Positions 51,594-64,000 of a stretch of DNA of 64,000 bases are shown here, piece after piece. This DNA comes from Erythroxylum novogranatense (lineage: Eukaryota > Streptophyta > Magnoliopsida > Malpighiales > Erythroxylaceae), in NCBI GenBank assembly GCA_029891385.1, contig CM057234.1, positions 25,716,350-25,780,349 of the forward strand, given 5' to 3'. Positions within the stretch are counted from its first letter, which is position 1, and every line of letters begins with the position of its first letter. A program made the position numbers and the translations under genes. A model generated the notes under the pieces. The model was not told the DNA's origin. It searched no databases and worked only from the letters and a program-made list of their open reading frames with translations.

Positions 51594-53589
51594 ATAGAAG
51601 TGAAAAATTTGGAAAAAGAAATCGGAGAAGACGAGTTTCAGAACCAGACATTGAACGTGTGACTCACCCTTGAGCTCATCGCGGCGAACGTCGCAAGAAA
51701 TCCAAAAAAAACACTATTTTCTGGTCTGTACGCCGCGGCATCACTTTTTGTTCTCGACTCGGCGAGGACCCCCTTGAGAACTCAAATATACCTAAGTATT
51801 TTGACCATAACTTTTGATGTAGATGTCAAAATGAGGTGATTTTTGATTCATTATAAACTAGAGACATAGGGCTACAACTTTTATGAAGAAATGGAGTTTT
51901 AATTCTGTCTCTAAAAGTTTCACTTTTTGGTTGGAAGTTGAGGTATGAATTCTGTTGGAACTTATGAACCGTCTAGAATATTTTGAGGATATCTCTTGGT
52001 ATACCGATCCAAATTAAATGATTTTGGTGTCTTTAGAAAGCAAAAAAATGGGAGAACAACTTTACAGAAGTAAGTTTTGTCTAATTTGGTCATTCACCTT
52101 ATCTGATTCAGCATGGAAAGTTGACCCATATGTGTACTATAGGAAAAATCTGAAGTGGTCAATGAAGTTATGAAATTATTTGACATTGTTTGGTCCAATC
52201 CAATTGTAAATATACATGGTATTAATGAGGGCTTTGATTTCTGAATGATTTTTGATAAGGATCTCATTATTGTACCCTGGAATTATCATTGAACATGTAT
52301 TGTGCATACATTCGATACATTGATGTGCATAAAAGAACCACTTGTGTATTTATGCAAAAATATGATAATTGTGAATATGTTTTGCCTATTTTTAGAGGAG
52401 CATATCGGACGCCAATCAGACATTGTCGGACCATCCAGGCAATAGCTTATTGGAGCGTACTGTGAATCAACATAGATGATTTCCTAGGATTGATTTAATT
52501 TGATTTGTTTGAGCTTCCAATGTTGTTATATTGCTTGCGATTTGATTATGAATTCCTGACTTCAATTGTCCGAGGAGATCAATATTCGGGAATGTATTGG
52601 AAGTGCTTTGATTGTGACTTTGTTTGCTATAAAATTCTGAACGTTATTCTGAATGTTATGTGAATTCTCAACGAAAATTGAATGCTGAACTTAGGTCCGA
52701 TAATTATGAGTTTTGTTGAGCATTATATGTAATTGTGATACATGCCACATTCAGTTTGATGCATTTCATAAAATGCATGCTCAGATAAAGGCATTGGACT
52801 TGAATTGCCTGTATGAAGCGCTTCCACGTAGAGCTTTGCTCCATGATATATGTGTGTGCACGTAGAGCTATACTCCGTGATTCTGTTCTGATTGACTCAT
52901 ATGGGCCAACATTTGTATAAGTATGTGATAGGCATTCAGTCACAATAATAAGAACGAATGCGAGTCTCATATGCATATGTATTTATTTATATATGATCTG
53001 CTTGGCAACGTTTGAATGTTATACCCTATTGTGTGAGTTTTGAATAAAAAATTTATCTGTTTATGAATGTTTGTGTAATATGTGATGTGTGTTATGATCC
53101 GGTGAATTCATCAATGATGGTTCACTCATTGAGTTTACAAAACTCATCAAAAATTGCAATGTGGCTTTTCAGGTACGAGTCAGGAGACCTAGTTCCTTAG
53201 TCAGGACTCAAGGAGTCTTTTGGATAGAGTTATGGCTCAGAGGTCTGTCAGCTGACACCAGAAGTGCTCTAGCTTTATTTTTGTCGTTTTGCTGGAATTT
53301 GTATAAGCTTTTATAAATAGTCGTTTGGTGGTATCAGTGTAAGCTTTATGAATGAATGGATTTGAATGGTTTTTAAAATTTAGTGACTTTGAGTGTGTTA
53401 GATGATGCCATGTGTAGGTTGGATTGCCATGTGTAAGTCAGATATGTTTTGCTCCAACATACCATTATCATAAGGTATGTACTTGAATGTCCTTCGGCTG
53501 TTCGGGTATTTGCCTTATGGTAATGGGATGTTGCAACCAAAGAGTTGGAATTTTGTTTTAACAATTTTTCAGTGGTGCTAGAAAATGAT

Positions 53590-55430
53590 AGATAAAATAT
53601 GTTTCATTAATATAGCAGTTGCATTTTCCAAGTGTAAATATGTTTCATTAAGATTTAATCAACAATACTTGATCTTGTGAAATTTCACATCCTTCATGAT
53701 AAACTTGCTATATCATTTTCCTTACTATCAATAGTCCATTGAAAGGTTGTTGGATTCCTATCATTTAGGGCAAGAGCATACAAGATTGAGCCCTTTCAAC
53801 CATTTATATTTGGCGGCCTAATAGTATATCTCACTTTATCTATGGTTATACTATGTTTATATTCTTTTCCTAACATTGTTATTCTATCTTTTGAAATCCC
53901 TTTAGCTTTTGTTCTAGGTTTTGTACCACCTTTAAACCGATATTGCTCTCTTTTAACTTGACATGTCCTCTTTATATATTTGTCTCAACATATGTTGCTC
54001 CTTAAACATTGCATCCTTAAAGGTTATCCTAGACTATTTACCAAACTTGAAGCTTGTAAAAATGTAACTATTTACCAAACTCAAAACTTGTAAAAATCTA
54101 ACTTTTAATGTTTGATACCTTTCAATAAGCTCTCTTTATAAAATTATACCATCTTTCATTCATTAAGATAACTAAGTCGTGTTTATTATAATACAGTACT
54201 ACCTTCCTTTGAATTTATTATTACGTCTTCTCTAACTAAAATTATGCTTTTTATTAGCTTATAAATATTTCTCGCCACTCTTGGCACTTTCATTATAATT
54301 ATTGCATCATTTACTACCAAAATATTGTCTTTTTGGTTTTAAAGATAAAATTATTCGCATGTAAGGTATTCAAAGAGATCAAGTTCTATATGAAATTTAG
54401 TACATATTGAATGTCACTCAACATCTTAATAACATCATTAGACATTTTAATCCTTACCTATCATAATAATTTGACGATTTCATAAGATTTATCAATCACT
54501 AACTAGACAGTGCCAAAGTTACATGATGTGTTTAATCCAAACAAATCCTAGTTTAATGTTTTATGATGTAAGCATTATATAATAGAATTTATAAGTCTTG
54601 TAGTTGCTTGCTTAAAACATAAAACATACCTTTATCCTTGCAATTTAAGTTTGTCCTACACTATATTAACAAACCTTGACAAATTATTAAATTTTTGTCA
54701 TTTTACCTCTTCTTATTCGGATTGTTCCTTTTAATATGCCCAATTTAATTGCATATGTAGTACGAAATTGTTATTTTACCATTGGTTTAGATCTATAACT
54801 CTTTTAGATGAGATGTTTACTCTATTTCCTCACACAATCATGGTTTTCCCTTATATATAGCCCTTTGCTTTGAGAGCTTTCACTAGTATTTTATCTCTGT
54901 TGGTTGTAAGCTAATGGTTATGTCTTCCATGCCAACTGTGTCCTTACCCAGTATGAGTATGATCACCCATTGTTCATAAGAAAGAGGTAAAGAATAAAGC
55001 AAAATCATCAGTTTATCCTTGTCCACAATAGTCAACTCAAACCTTAGTTAGTCATTGACTTTTCGGTTGAACACACTGATATGCTATTTCATATACTTAT
55101 TTTACACCTTCAAACTTTATAGTTTCTACCTCAAATACAACTTGTTTGTGAGAGATTTTGATATAGATCGACTCTCCAGTTTCTTCCACATCTCTATAAG
55201 CATGCACTATATATAACCTCATTTTCCAGATATCTGATACCAATCAAACACATTTATGTCTTCTACTTTATTCTCTGGTAACCCCTTCATGATATGTTGT
55301 TAAGCTAAAAAATTTTCACTCTTTGTTGCTATAGTACAAATTCTTAGTTACATTGAACTTTTCCACTTCAAACTTTGCAACCAAAGTTATTGTCACTTTA
55401 ATACTACTTCGATACCCTTTTTTGAGAAAG
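53590..55430 (-). pseudogene. Decayed Ty1/copia gag-pol relic, minus strand
   Basis: Read on the minus strand, the order is that of a copia polyprotein. A Gag start such as TLVAKFEVEKFN lies at about 55385. LWKKLESRSISKSLTNKLYL lies at about 55140-55200, then DKDKLMILLYSLPLSYEQWV around 54960-55030. A GHIKR-like zinc knuckle lies near 54730, and the protease-to-integrase linker (VIKMLSDIQYVLNF, NLISLNTLHANNF) near 54350-54460. Stops and frameshifts are frequent. No reverse transcriptase is recognisable. A possible primer site, GGGTATCGAAG, precedes Gag at about 55415-55425 on the minus strand. Confidence 0.7.
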
Positions 55431-57024
55431 TATATGCAATAAGAATGTAGTAGTATTAAAGAATCAAATAAGTATACAAGAAAAATTTAATGAGATTTGA
55501 CTAATTAATATGCCTACATCCTTGAAAGTAAGAACATGTATTATTTTCCAAAATCTAATAATAATGGTGATTACATTTCTTTTATAATAGTAGGTTTATA
55601 CAAGAAAATTTATATGTAAACTCTAGTTGGTACAATTCTATACAATTTGCCCATTTCAAAAGCCAAACTAATTCATATATGACTATAACAAGTTATAGAA
55701 TCCTTTTAGAGTTAGAAAACGTATCAAAAATAGGTCTTTAGGTAAGGTAGCATGTTTATGTCATGGCATGAGATAAATTTTAGCATGTTCATATCTCAAG
55801 CTATATAACTCACTGACTTTGACTCTTTGTTCAAATATGAAAATAGGCTTTAACACGTACATATCTTAGATCGTGTAACTCATTGTCTTCGTTTATACAT
55901 GATAACAAGATTTTACATGTTCCCCTATGTTCTAGCCCATGCTCTCATTTTTACGTTCTAGAAAAGAACACACCTTAACACATGACCGTGTGTTAGGTCA
56001 CGTTCTCCTAAAAACTTCTAAGAAATATATGCTTTCATTGTGTTTAGCCAATACATTTCAAAAATGCCTTTAAAATTATATGCCCATATATATGAGTCGT
56101 AGAAAATAAAAATGTAATTATATCTCAATGTCATAATCTATATAAATGTATCTATATGTTTGTTTGTTTTATACCATATTAGCTATTTTTGTTGTCTTTT
56201 GATAATCATTGAATGAAAATTTAAATTCAGGCACAAAATGAATAGTAAAATGTTGAAAGTTTCATGATCTTAATTAAATATAACTAATAATTATTAAAAT
56301 ATTGATAATAAAAATATAAATTACAAATGTATGCATTATTATCGAAAATTTTGTCATAAATCTATAAAATTTTAATAATTGTTTGTTGAATATTATAAAA
56401 TGTTGTCAATAAAACTTTTTATTCATTTTTCAATTTAGTTAATAAAATTCATTGATATTTTCAAAATAAAATTTAAATAAATAAAATTTGGTTGGAATGA
56501 AGTCATTGTTTATTATATGTCACATCACATTTGATAAGACATGAGTTTAATATTTTTATGATAATTTAGATTTTTAATATCACATGTATGTGACATTATA
56601 CATGACACTCATTTTAAGTTAATTATATTAAATCAATGTATATTCTTTTAATTATTTTCTAATTCGTAATTAAAATTAATAACATTAGTTAACCTAAATA
56701 ATATTATTTAATAATAATAAAGTAATCTTAAATTAATACCCAAATCTAAACCCTAATCCCAAATCCTTTCCATGTGCTTCAATCAAACTTTGCATGAACT
56801 CTTCTCTCTTCCTATGCAATTCTAACATCTCCTTCCTTTCCTATGATCTGTCCATTGTCTAAATGGGAAATAGTCGCTAATATTCAGTAGACCACTTAGT
56901 CCATTACTCTTCGTTACAAGCTGTTGAAACCATTTGACTTCCTTAGTCCATTACTCTTTGTTACAATCTGTTGAAACCTTTTGACTTCCTTCAAATCTGT
57001 TCCATTTTCACCCAAATATCAATT
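55431..57024. other. AT-rich intergenic region, no gene recognised; possible gene leader at its right end
   Basis: Most is AT-rich with no ORF support. Two diverged copies of an approximately 70-base unit with CATATCT and TGTAACTCATTG-like words lie at about 55785-55925. At the right end, AAACCCTA (56748-56755) is a telo-box as found in plant leaders. A 47-base unit is tandemly repeated at 56895-56941 and 56942-56988. Confidence 0.45.
56895..56988. repeat. 47-bp tandem duplication
   Basis: The two copies start CTTAGTCCATTACTCTT and end TTTGACTTCC and differ at only a few positions. It lies just left of the copia insertion. Confidence 0.85.
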
Positions 57025-57029
57025 CCCAG

Positions 57030-57372
57030 TGTTGGATTAATTCTGGTTAGATCACTAACCTTAATGCGGAAGCGAATTGATCTTTATGTTGTCTTCTGCC
57101 TACGAGATTCCAATCTCACGAACAACGTCTTCTCTGTGGCTACTAGAGTCACCGTAAAAATCACACCTTAAATCTTGCAAGACCGATGGCTAATCTGTGA
57201 GAGGAATTGATATCTTGGAAGACTCGGATTTTCTGATCATTATCATCGTTCTCGTTTGAATCTCATTTAAACAAATTAAATAGAACGTTTCCTTGCGGTT
57301 ATTTTATCAACTGCTACCAAACGGAATGCAACTCTTCAAGTGATTATTGTGGCCGTTCAAGAAAATACAACA
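57030..57372 (-). repeat. 3' LTR of the copia element
   Basis: Plus-strand ends are TGTTGGATTAATTC and AAAATACAACA. It keeps the canonical TG/CA ends and abuts the purine tract. Confidence 0.9.
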
Positions 57373-58400
57373 TCTCCCACTCGACCACACAAGCCATGTC
57401 TGTCACAAATCAGATTCATACCATTCTATTTCTCACGTTTCATACAAGAAATAAGGTGTGCGACAAAAAATTAACTAGTGTTATATTAAGTCACCATCTA
57501 ACTAACATAACACTTTCATAATAACAATGCCCCAAATCATCCGAGATCATCACCAATAGCATACTTCCCTTATGCTATAACAATGTTATCAGATTATATA
57601 TACTATATAATTGCCCGGGCTATTATGGTGAAGACGGAAGGATTCTTCCTTAGACACATGTGGTATTCCATCTTAGCTTGGTTGCTTTCTTAATATATTT
57701 TGCTGGACTGTATATATCTTAGCCCTTGAAAAAATATTAAAGTAGCGACACCAAAACCTTGACTTCATAACACAGTTCTGAGTCAAAGGGCATCATCTGT
57801 ACATAAATGTCTATAGGGGTCACAGTGATAAAAACAAAATGAAGCTAATTATCACTCCATGAAAAGGTCGTTATATAGCACACACAATATAAGATGTGTG
57901 TCATGGTATAGCTCCCACTGTCTGGGATACGTCACTATTATATACCATGCGAATCATAAGTCTAGATCTTACCCAATATCTAACTCGAGCCACTTGATCA
58001 ACACACTCAGTGCTTGACCTGACACTCGTGAATCGGCTAAAATTTTAATGTAAAATAGTGTATATTTCACATTTGACTTATCAAATTTTCATCTTAGACA
58101 TACTAAGGCGACTATATAATTCAATCATTAATCATCCATATAACACAAATATGGAGATAACCCAATATTATATACACTCAATGTTAATATGGTTAAGTCT
58201 CATCCTATATGCTACGCAAGCATCAGGGCGATTACCTGTGTGACAAGGTCAATCATAAGCCTAATATGTGGTGACATTGCAATGTGCCTTATCATGTAAT
58301 TTATGTACCAATGGACATTTGAGAAAAAAACTTTTATTAACAAAAACGTTACAATTGAAAACATGTCCATTATACAACAAAATATAACCCAATGGAAAAA

Positions 58401-61400
58401 CTAAACCCTACGTAAACCTAAACTCATCACATGAGCCTTAAACGAATCTTGAGGAATAGGTTTCGTTAAGGGATCAGCTACCATCTTGTTAGTAGATATA
58501 TACTTTATAGCAATCTCTTTATTTTTTATGGCGTCTCTTACAAAATGATAACGCCTTTTGATATGCTTAGATTTTCCCATGAAATTTCGGATCCTTCGCA
58601 TACTGGATAGCAGCAGTGTTATCACAAAGCATTTCAACAAGCTCATTAACTCTCGGAGTGAGGTCGAGAGCCTGAAGAAAGCTTCGCAACCAAATTGCCT
58701 CTTGCATAGCGAGACAGCTAGCAACATACTCTGCTTCCATGGTCAATAAAGCAATGCAATCCTGCTTCTTACTGCACCATGATATGGCCCCTCCACTAAG
58801 GACAAAAACATATCCTGAGGTTGACTTGGACTCATCCTGATCACCACCCCAATCAGCATCCGAATATCCTCTTAACCTTAAGTCGCGCATACAGTAGCAG
58901 AGGACTAGATTACTTGTACCACGAAGGTAGCGCAAGATTCTCTTGACAGCTTGCCAATGAGCAGGCAGGGTTACTCTGGTAGCGACTTACCAAGCTAACC
59001 GCGAAGCATATGTCTGGTCTTGTACATAACATGGCATACATCAAACTTCCTATGGCACTTGCATAAGGAACCATGCTCATTTTCTTCTTATCGTTATCTG
59101 TTTTTGGGCATTGATCAAGGCTTAAGGTTAGACCCTTCTCAACAGGAGTGTCAACAGGTTTAGAATAGTGCATTCTAAAACGTTCCAAGACTTTGTTGAT
59201 GTATGCTTCTTGACACAAACCAAAAAGCTTTTTGGAACGGTTTCTCACTATTTCCACGCCTAGGACATACCTGGCTTCACCCATATCCTTCGTCTCAAAG
59301 ACAGAGGATAGCCACTGTTTAGTGGCATTAATCATCTCCAAATTGTTTCCTGCCAATAGTATGTCATCAACGTATAATGAAAGAAACATAATTCCTTCTG
59401 TAGTTTTCTTGACATACACACAATGGTCTTCATCCACCATGGATAAGCCAAACGACGTAATGGCTTCATGGAATCAAGTACCACGCCGGAAGATTGCTTA
59501 AGACCATATATCGATCTTTTAAGATGACAAACTTTATCCTCTTGACCTTTGAGACAAACCCAATAGGTTGATCCATATATATCTCTTCCTCAAGACTACC
59601 ATTGAGGAAAGCGGTCTACGTCCATTTGAAATAACTCTAAGTCCAAATGGGCAACCTGGCTAGAAGCGGCGAATTGAGGAAAATCTTACCATAGGGAAAA
59701 AGTTTCTCATAGTCTATTCCATAATTTGGGTAAAACCTTTCGCTACCAATCGGGCCTTGAATTTGTCAATTGAACCATCCGCCCTACGTTTAATCTTGAA
59801 AATCCACTTATTTCCAATTGATTTACGTTTGGGTGGAAGATCAACAAGTTTCCAAACCTTATTTCTTGCCATTGAGTCCATCTCATCCCTCATGGCATCC
59901 ATCCATTCTTGATAATTTGGTGAATCAATAGCCTCTTGAAAAGAGGTGGGTTCCTCTATTTCCAAAGGAGTGCATAGGAAAATTTCCCCTTCAATAGGGA
60001 AAAACCGTCGAGGAATTCTTCCACGCTCACTCCTTCTAATACAAGGACCCTCATTGTTTGCTTGTTCAGATGAAGAATCTCTCCCACTTTCCCTCTGAGC
60101 TGTGGGACTCTGAACATTTGGACTAATCTCACGTTCAGGGACTAATGGTGGAGGACTAACCTCATCTTCATTTGGATTCTCATCAATAAGCAGGTTTCCA
60201 CCGTCTAAGGTGGTAGGACTACTCACACCAGCTATTTCATTTGGAGGAGCTGGGATATTATCTTTGGTGATTGTCGGAATTCTTAAATCCCCCACCTCAC
60301 CAACAGATAATTGCACATCTTGGTGCAACTCATACAAAACAAGGTCCTTTTTTATTTCACCAATACTTGGGAACTCATCCTCAAGAAATTCGACATTATG
60401 GGAGTCAATTTCAGTCATGCCACCATTTGGATGTTCGCCAAACATCACATACCCTTTGGAATGTTCGGGGTACCTAATGAACACCATTTTAGTAGCTCTT
60501 GGACCAAGTTTTCCATGTTTATGGGTTAGGTTATGTACATAGCCAGCCGAACCCCATGGACGTAAATGGTCCAAAAATGGCTTTCTTCCATTCCATAACT
60601 CATATGGAGTGGTGGATATACTTTTACTCGACACACGGTTAAGGATATAGGTCGCCGTAAGCAACGCATCAGCCCAAAAACTAATCGGAAGACTAGCCTG
60701 AGCCATCATTGACCTAACCATATCAAGTAAAGTTCGATTCCTCCGTTCTGCAACACCATTTTGTTGTGGAGTACGAGGAATCGTGAGTTGTCTACGTATA
60801 CCCTTTTCCTCACAAAACTCTTTGAACAAATTAGAGAGATATTCACGTCCACGATCGGTTCGGAGAGTCTTGACTCTTCGCTCCGTTTGGGTTTCAACTT
60901 CCGCCACAAAGCGTTTAAACACATTGAGTGCTTCATGACGATGAGATAGTAGGTACACATACCCATATCGTGAATAATCGTCAATTAAGGTGAGGAAATA
61001 TAAAGCACCATGACGAGCTTTGACACTTAAAGGTCCACATATGTCGGAATGAATTATTTCTAAGGGACTTAATGCTCTTAAAGCCTTACCAAAAGGCTTC
61101 ATACTCGCTTTGCCAGCTAAGCATGGCTCACACTTAGGTAACTTGACCTTAGTGAGCCGGTCTAAAAGACCTTCTTTAGCTAGTCGGTTCATTCTATCCT
61201 GGCCAATATGACCAAATCTAGTATGTCATTTAACAGATTCAGAGTCAAGATCACAATTAACAACTAAGGCAAGCGATGAATTATTATAAATATCATCCAA
61301 ATCAAGAACAAAGAAACCATCTCTTAAAGATCCACGACCGAAAACATGACCATTATATAAAATCTCTAAGCAACTAGAATGAAAATTGAAACAGAATCCA

Positions 61401-62575
61401 AGTTTTAATAAAGAAACTACTGAAACTAAACAGCTTCGCACCCCAGGTGCGTAGAGAGTATCATGAAGAAGTAACGTATTCCCTCCATGCAATTTGAGCT
61501 GATAGGTCCCAATTCCGAGGACATCTTCCTCGCTGCTATTCCCTAAGGCGACAGTTTGTGAACCCATCGGATATCGATGAAAGTCCACATAACCAGTTCT
61601 ATCTCGAACTACGTGCTTGGTTGCTCCCAAATCTACAATCCAATTTGGAAAGGAGTTAGCAACTAATGCATGGGAACAAACGTATAGTTCGATTGAATAA
61701 GTGAAAGTAGATACCTTCTTTGGCTCAGGACAATCCCGAGCATAGTGACCTTTGTTTCTACAGTTGTAACACTTCAGTCGTGCTACTTTATTCTCTCCAT
61801 GACCCTTGGCCTTTTGCTACTTTACCACACCACCTTTTGGTCCAGAACGTTGAGAATGTTGTTTACCTTTCTTACGCTGTTTACCTCGGTTATTCTTATT
61901 ACCTTTGGGCTTTACCACTTTGGTAACAAGAACAACATTGGAGTAACCAAGAACCTTCAAACGTTCTTCCTCCATTTCGAGGTGCCTTGAAATTTCTGAA
62001 AAGGTTTTGATGTTCTCACTATGAGTCATCAAGAGCTTAAAATTAGCCCAATGATCAGGTTTGCTTGGAATGGAACGAATCACATTAAGAACCTGTTCTT
62101 CTTCAGAAATTTCACGCCCACCAGCTTTTAGATCCTGAGCCATTGCACTCAAAGTGCGGAGATGCTCGGCAATAGTACGGCTTGAGTCAATCTCATATTG
62201 CATCCACTTTAAGTGCAAGGTACGAAGCCTCGTAGCGGATGTTCGACCGTACGTGATCTTGAGCTTTTCCCACATTTCTTTAGCAGTTTTGCAGGACTCA
62301 AATTCTCCAATGAGATCATCATGCATGCAATACAACATAGTATAACGTGCCTTACGATCCCGTTTGGACCATTCCTTGTATGCGGTCAGATTTATTTGAT
62401 ACTGGTCATTATCAATATCAATAGTCTCTTTAGGCTTAGTCATGTCATTGGACAAGGTTTCCAAAACATCACGCTCATTAAGAAGATACTGAACCTTCCT
62501 ATGCCAGATGTCGTAATTAGTGCCATCCAGCTTCTCGTTGGTGGACAAATCACCAACCATACTTTTCGTTGCCAT
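58401..62575 (-). pseudogene. Copia gag-pol polyprotein with stops and frameshifts
   Basis: The start is MATKSMVGDLSTNEKLDGTN at 62575. Gag (UBN2-type) runs to an in-frame TAG at 61817, just before the zinc knuckle CYNCRNKGHYARDC. Protease follows in the same frame, but its catalytic triad reads DLG (WIVDLGATKHV) instead of D-S/T-G. A TGA at 61226 replaces the Trp of the WHxRxGH zinc motif. Integrase (59714-61192) keeps Asp in IIHSDICG, Asp in LRTDRGREY and Glu in QQNGVAERRNRT. A frameshift near 59740 breaks the reverse transcriptase, whose later part at 58910-59440 has SLYVDDILLAG. RNase H (SDADWGGD, MEAEYVA) is split by two further frameshifts before the end at 58401. It cannot make a working polyprotein. 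Confidence 0.92.
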
Positions 62576-63558
62576 ATCTTAAAGTATATATACATAAAAA
62601 TAAGGACATTAGGACACATATACGAATAATTAAATTATAAAAAGAATCACCATCCATATCATAAGATCGAAAATTTTGCTAAGCTCATAATCATCACTTA
62701 TGACATAAATTAGAAAATTTTATAATTTATAATTATTTACATGAAACATATTCCAAATATATATTCACATAGATATATATCATGTGTTAAACCAATTACA
62801 TAACCAATTGTTATGAAAACAAAGGATATTATTATTATTGTTATTTTACATAAAACAAATTTATACAACAAAATAATTCATTTTATGTAAAACACATTCA
62901 CATATCATTAATGGATTAAATGAATGTAAAATAATAATAATAATAATTTTATAATTTGAAGTGAAAATTAAATAAGCGAATAAATGGACGTGCCATTTAA
63001 AAATATTTCACATCAAATTAATTTAGCAAAACAAATTTACCAAATTTTAAAATTAACCTTTTATACCACAAAGTTAATTTCTTTTCCATAAATATATTAC
63101 ACAAATATATGTATATATATAAAAGGTTAATTTTATATGTGAAAATGAGAGAATGCTTTTAAAGAAGAAGGAACAAAGTTTTTATTTCCGGTTTCCGTGT
63201 CGTGTATTTAATGAACAATTTGCACATGTTCTCTTTTCAACCATACGATCTCTTCTTTCATGTATTAAAAACACTTGTATCATCTTGCACAAAAACCGAA
63301 AAAACAAGACTTTCATGATCTCTTCTTCAACGTGTTTACTGTACATAACTTTGACAAAAAACAAAAGATTTGTGTGTCGTGATTTTAAGTTTTTAACCAT
63401 CGTTCTTAAATGCACTCTTATGTTCATACCCGTACATAACGTGAGATGAAACATTTCTGGTTTCGTAAAAATGTCATTTCAGCGACAGAAACTCAAAAAT
63501 ACGCATGAACACAACAAATTTCGCAAATCAACGGCAAATATAAAACTCGGCTCTGATG
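62576..63558. other. Untranslated leader of the copia element
   Basis: About 1 kb of AT-rich sequence between the 5' LTR and gag. ORFs here on the plus strand (63153-63449) have no supporting similarity. Confidence 0.6.
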
Positions 63559-63901
63559 CCTTGAATTAATTCTGGTTAGATCACTAACTTTAATGCAGAG
63601 GCGAATTGATCTTTATGTTGTCTTTTGCTTACGAGATTCTAATCTCACGAACAACGTCTTCTCAGTAGCTATTAGAGTCACCGTAAAAATTACACCTTAA
63701 ATCTTGCAAGACTGATGGCTAATCTGTGAGAGGAATTGATATCTTGGAAGACTCGAATTTTCTAATCGTTATCATCGTTCTCTTTTGAATCTTATTTAAA
63801 CAAATTAAATAAAACGTTTCCTTGTGGTTATTTTATCAACTGCTACCAAACGGAACGCAACTCTTCAAGTGATTATTGTGGCCGTTCAAGAAAATACAAC
63901 A
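63559..63901 (-). repeat. 5' LTR of the copia element
   Basis: It is the same length as the 3' LTR with about 20-22 differences. The first two bases are CC instead of TG at the primer-site side. Most differences are C to T or G to A relative to the other LTR. Confidence 0.88.
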
Positions 63902-63906
63902 CCCAG

Positions 63907-64000
63907 CGATCGTTATATTCAATGTTAGTTCAGAGAACCCCATCCTAGTTCAAATAACCCCATCTCATCTCAATTGCTTCATTCTGTTGATTTGCAGGTT
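63907..64000. other. Host sequence right of the copia insertion
   Basis: It continues the sequence interrupted at 57029. The last bases, GTTGATTTGCAGGTT, resemble a 3' splice site, so an exon of a gene outside the window may begin here. This is too short to decide. Confidence 0.3.

Larger units (their letters stand above)
40822..53535 (+). mobile_element. Ty3-type solo LTR, split by a nested insertion
   Basis: The left end is TGTAACATCTCGTTACCC and the right end GGTAATGGGATGTTGCA, an imperfect terminal inverted repeat. The sequence ACCAA flanks both ends (40817-40821 and 53536-53540). Without the nested element and one ATAGA copy, the LTR is about 2.79 kb. No internal domain or second LTR exists, so it is a solo LTR left by recombination. 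The right part carries phrases that I recall from Tekay/Del-clade LTRs, such as GAGTTTACAAAACTCATC and TTTTCAGGTACGAGTCAGG, which gives the plus orientation. The clade assignment is tentative. Confidence 0.8.
57030..63901 (-). mobile_element. Complete Ty1/copia retrotransposon (6872 bp), minus strand
   Basis: The LTRs are 57030-57372 and 63559-63901, 343 bp each and about 94% identical by eye. The target duplication CCCAG is at 57025-57029 and 63902-63906. The primer-site-like minus-strand GGCATCAGAGCC (63548-63559) meets the right LTR, and a purine tract (GGTCGAGTGGGAGA, minus strand) meets the left LTR at about 57373. Gag-pol lies at 58401-62575. The order of protease, integrase, reverse transcriptase and RNase H is that of copia. 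Between pol and the 3' LTR is about 1 kb of non-coding sequence (57373-58400), and between the 5' LTR and gag about 1 kb (62576-63558), both AT-rich. Confidence 0.92.

Noticed and set aside
60210..60542. Plus-strand ORFs inside the copia element
   Set aside because: They are antisense shadows of the integrase to RT region and have no own support.

Overview
The window is nuclear DNA of a flowering plant, probably a eudicot. The signs are spliced genes with short exons and GT-AG introns, plant-type protein orthologues, AT-rich intergenic DNA, and many Ty1/copia, Ty3-type, LINE and MITE remnants. The species cannot be named from the sequence.

Three host genes lie in the middle. A TPX2-family mitotic microtubule protein (14032-16813, +, 8 exons, 521 aa) has three AACGG cores just upstream, which look like M-phase MYB3R sites. 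The 40S ribosomal protein gene RPS19 (18386-20183, +, 4 exons, 143 aa) carries a duplicated copy of one 3' splice site. The cohesin loader SCC2/NIPBL (21423-33441, -, 28 exons, 1813 aa, with a PHD finger) lies tail to tail with RPS19. All three models keep frame across every junction and reach a stop, so they look intact. Two of the three act in mitosis.

The flanks are layered retroelements. Positions 1-7924 hold most of a minus-strand LTR element with a 4.4 kb LTR and only 0.54 kb of non-coding interior. A second member of the family (41673-51593, TSD ATAGA) has LTRs of 3.6 and 5.6 kb around a 0.69 kb interior. It is inserted in a Ty3-type solo LTR (40822-53535, TSD ACCAA). This giant-LTR, near-empty-interior family is the most unusual mobile structure here.

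Around these lie a LINE RNase H relic (7930-8740), a SINE-like tail (10699-10830), a Tourist-like MITE (11433-12133, TSD TTA), an RTE-type LINE relic (12390-13480, -), two decayed copia relics (35746-38363, + and 53590-55430, -), an orphan LTR (38364-40451), and a complete though broken copia element (57030-63901, -, TSD CCCAG). No RNA genes, CRISPR arrays or organellar or bacterial segments were seen.
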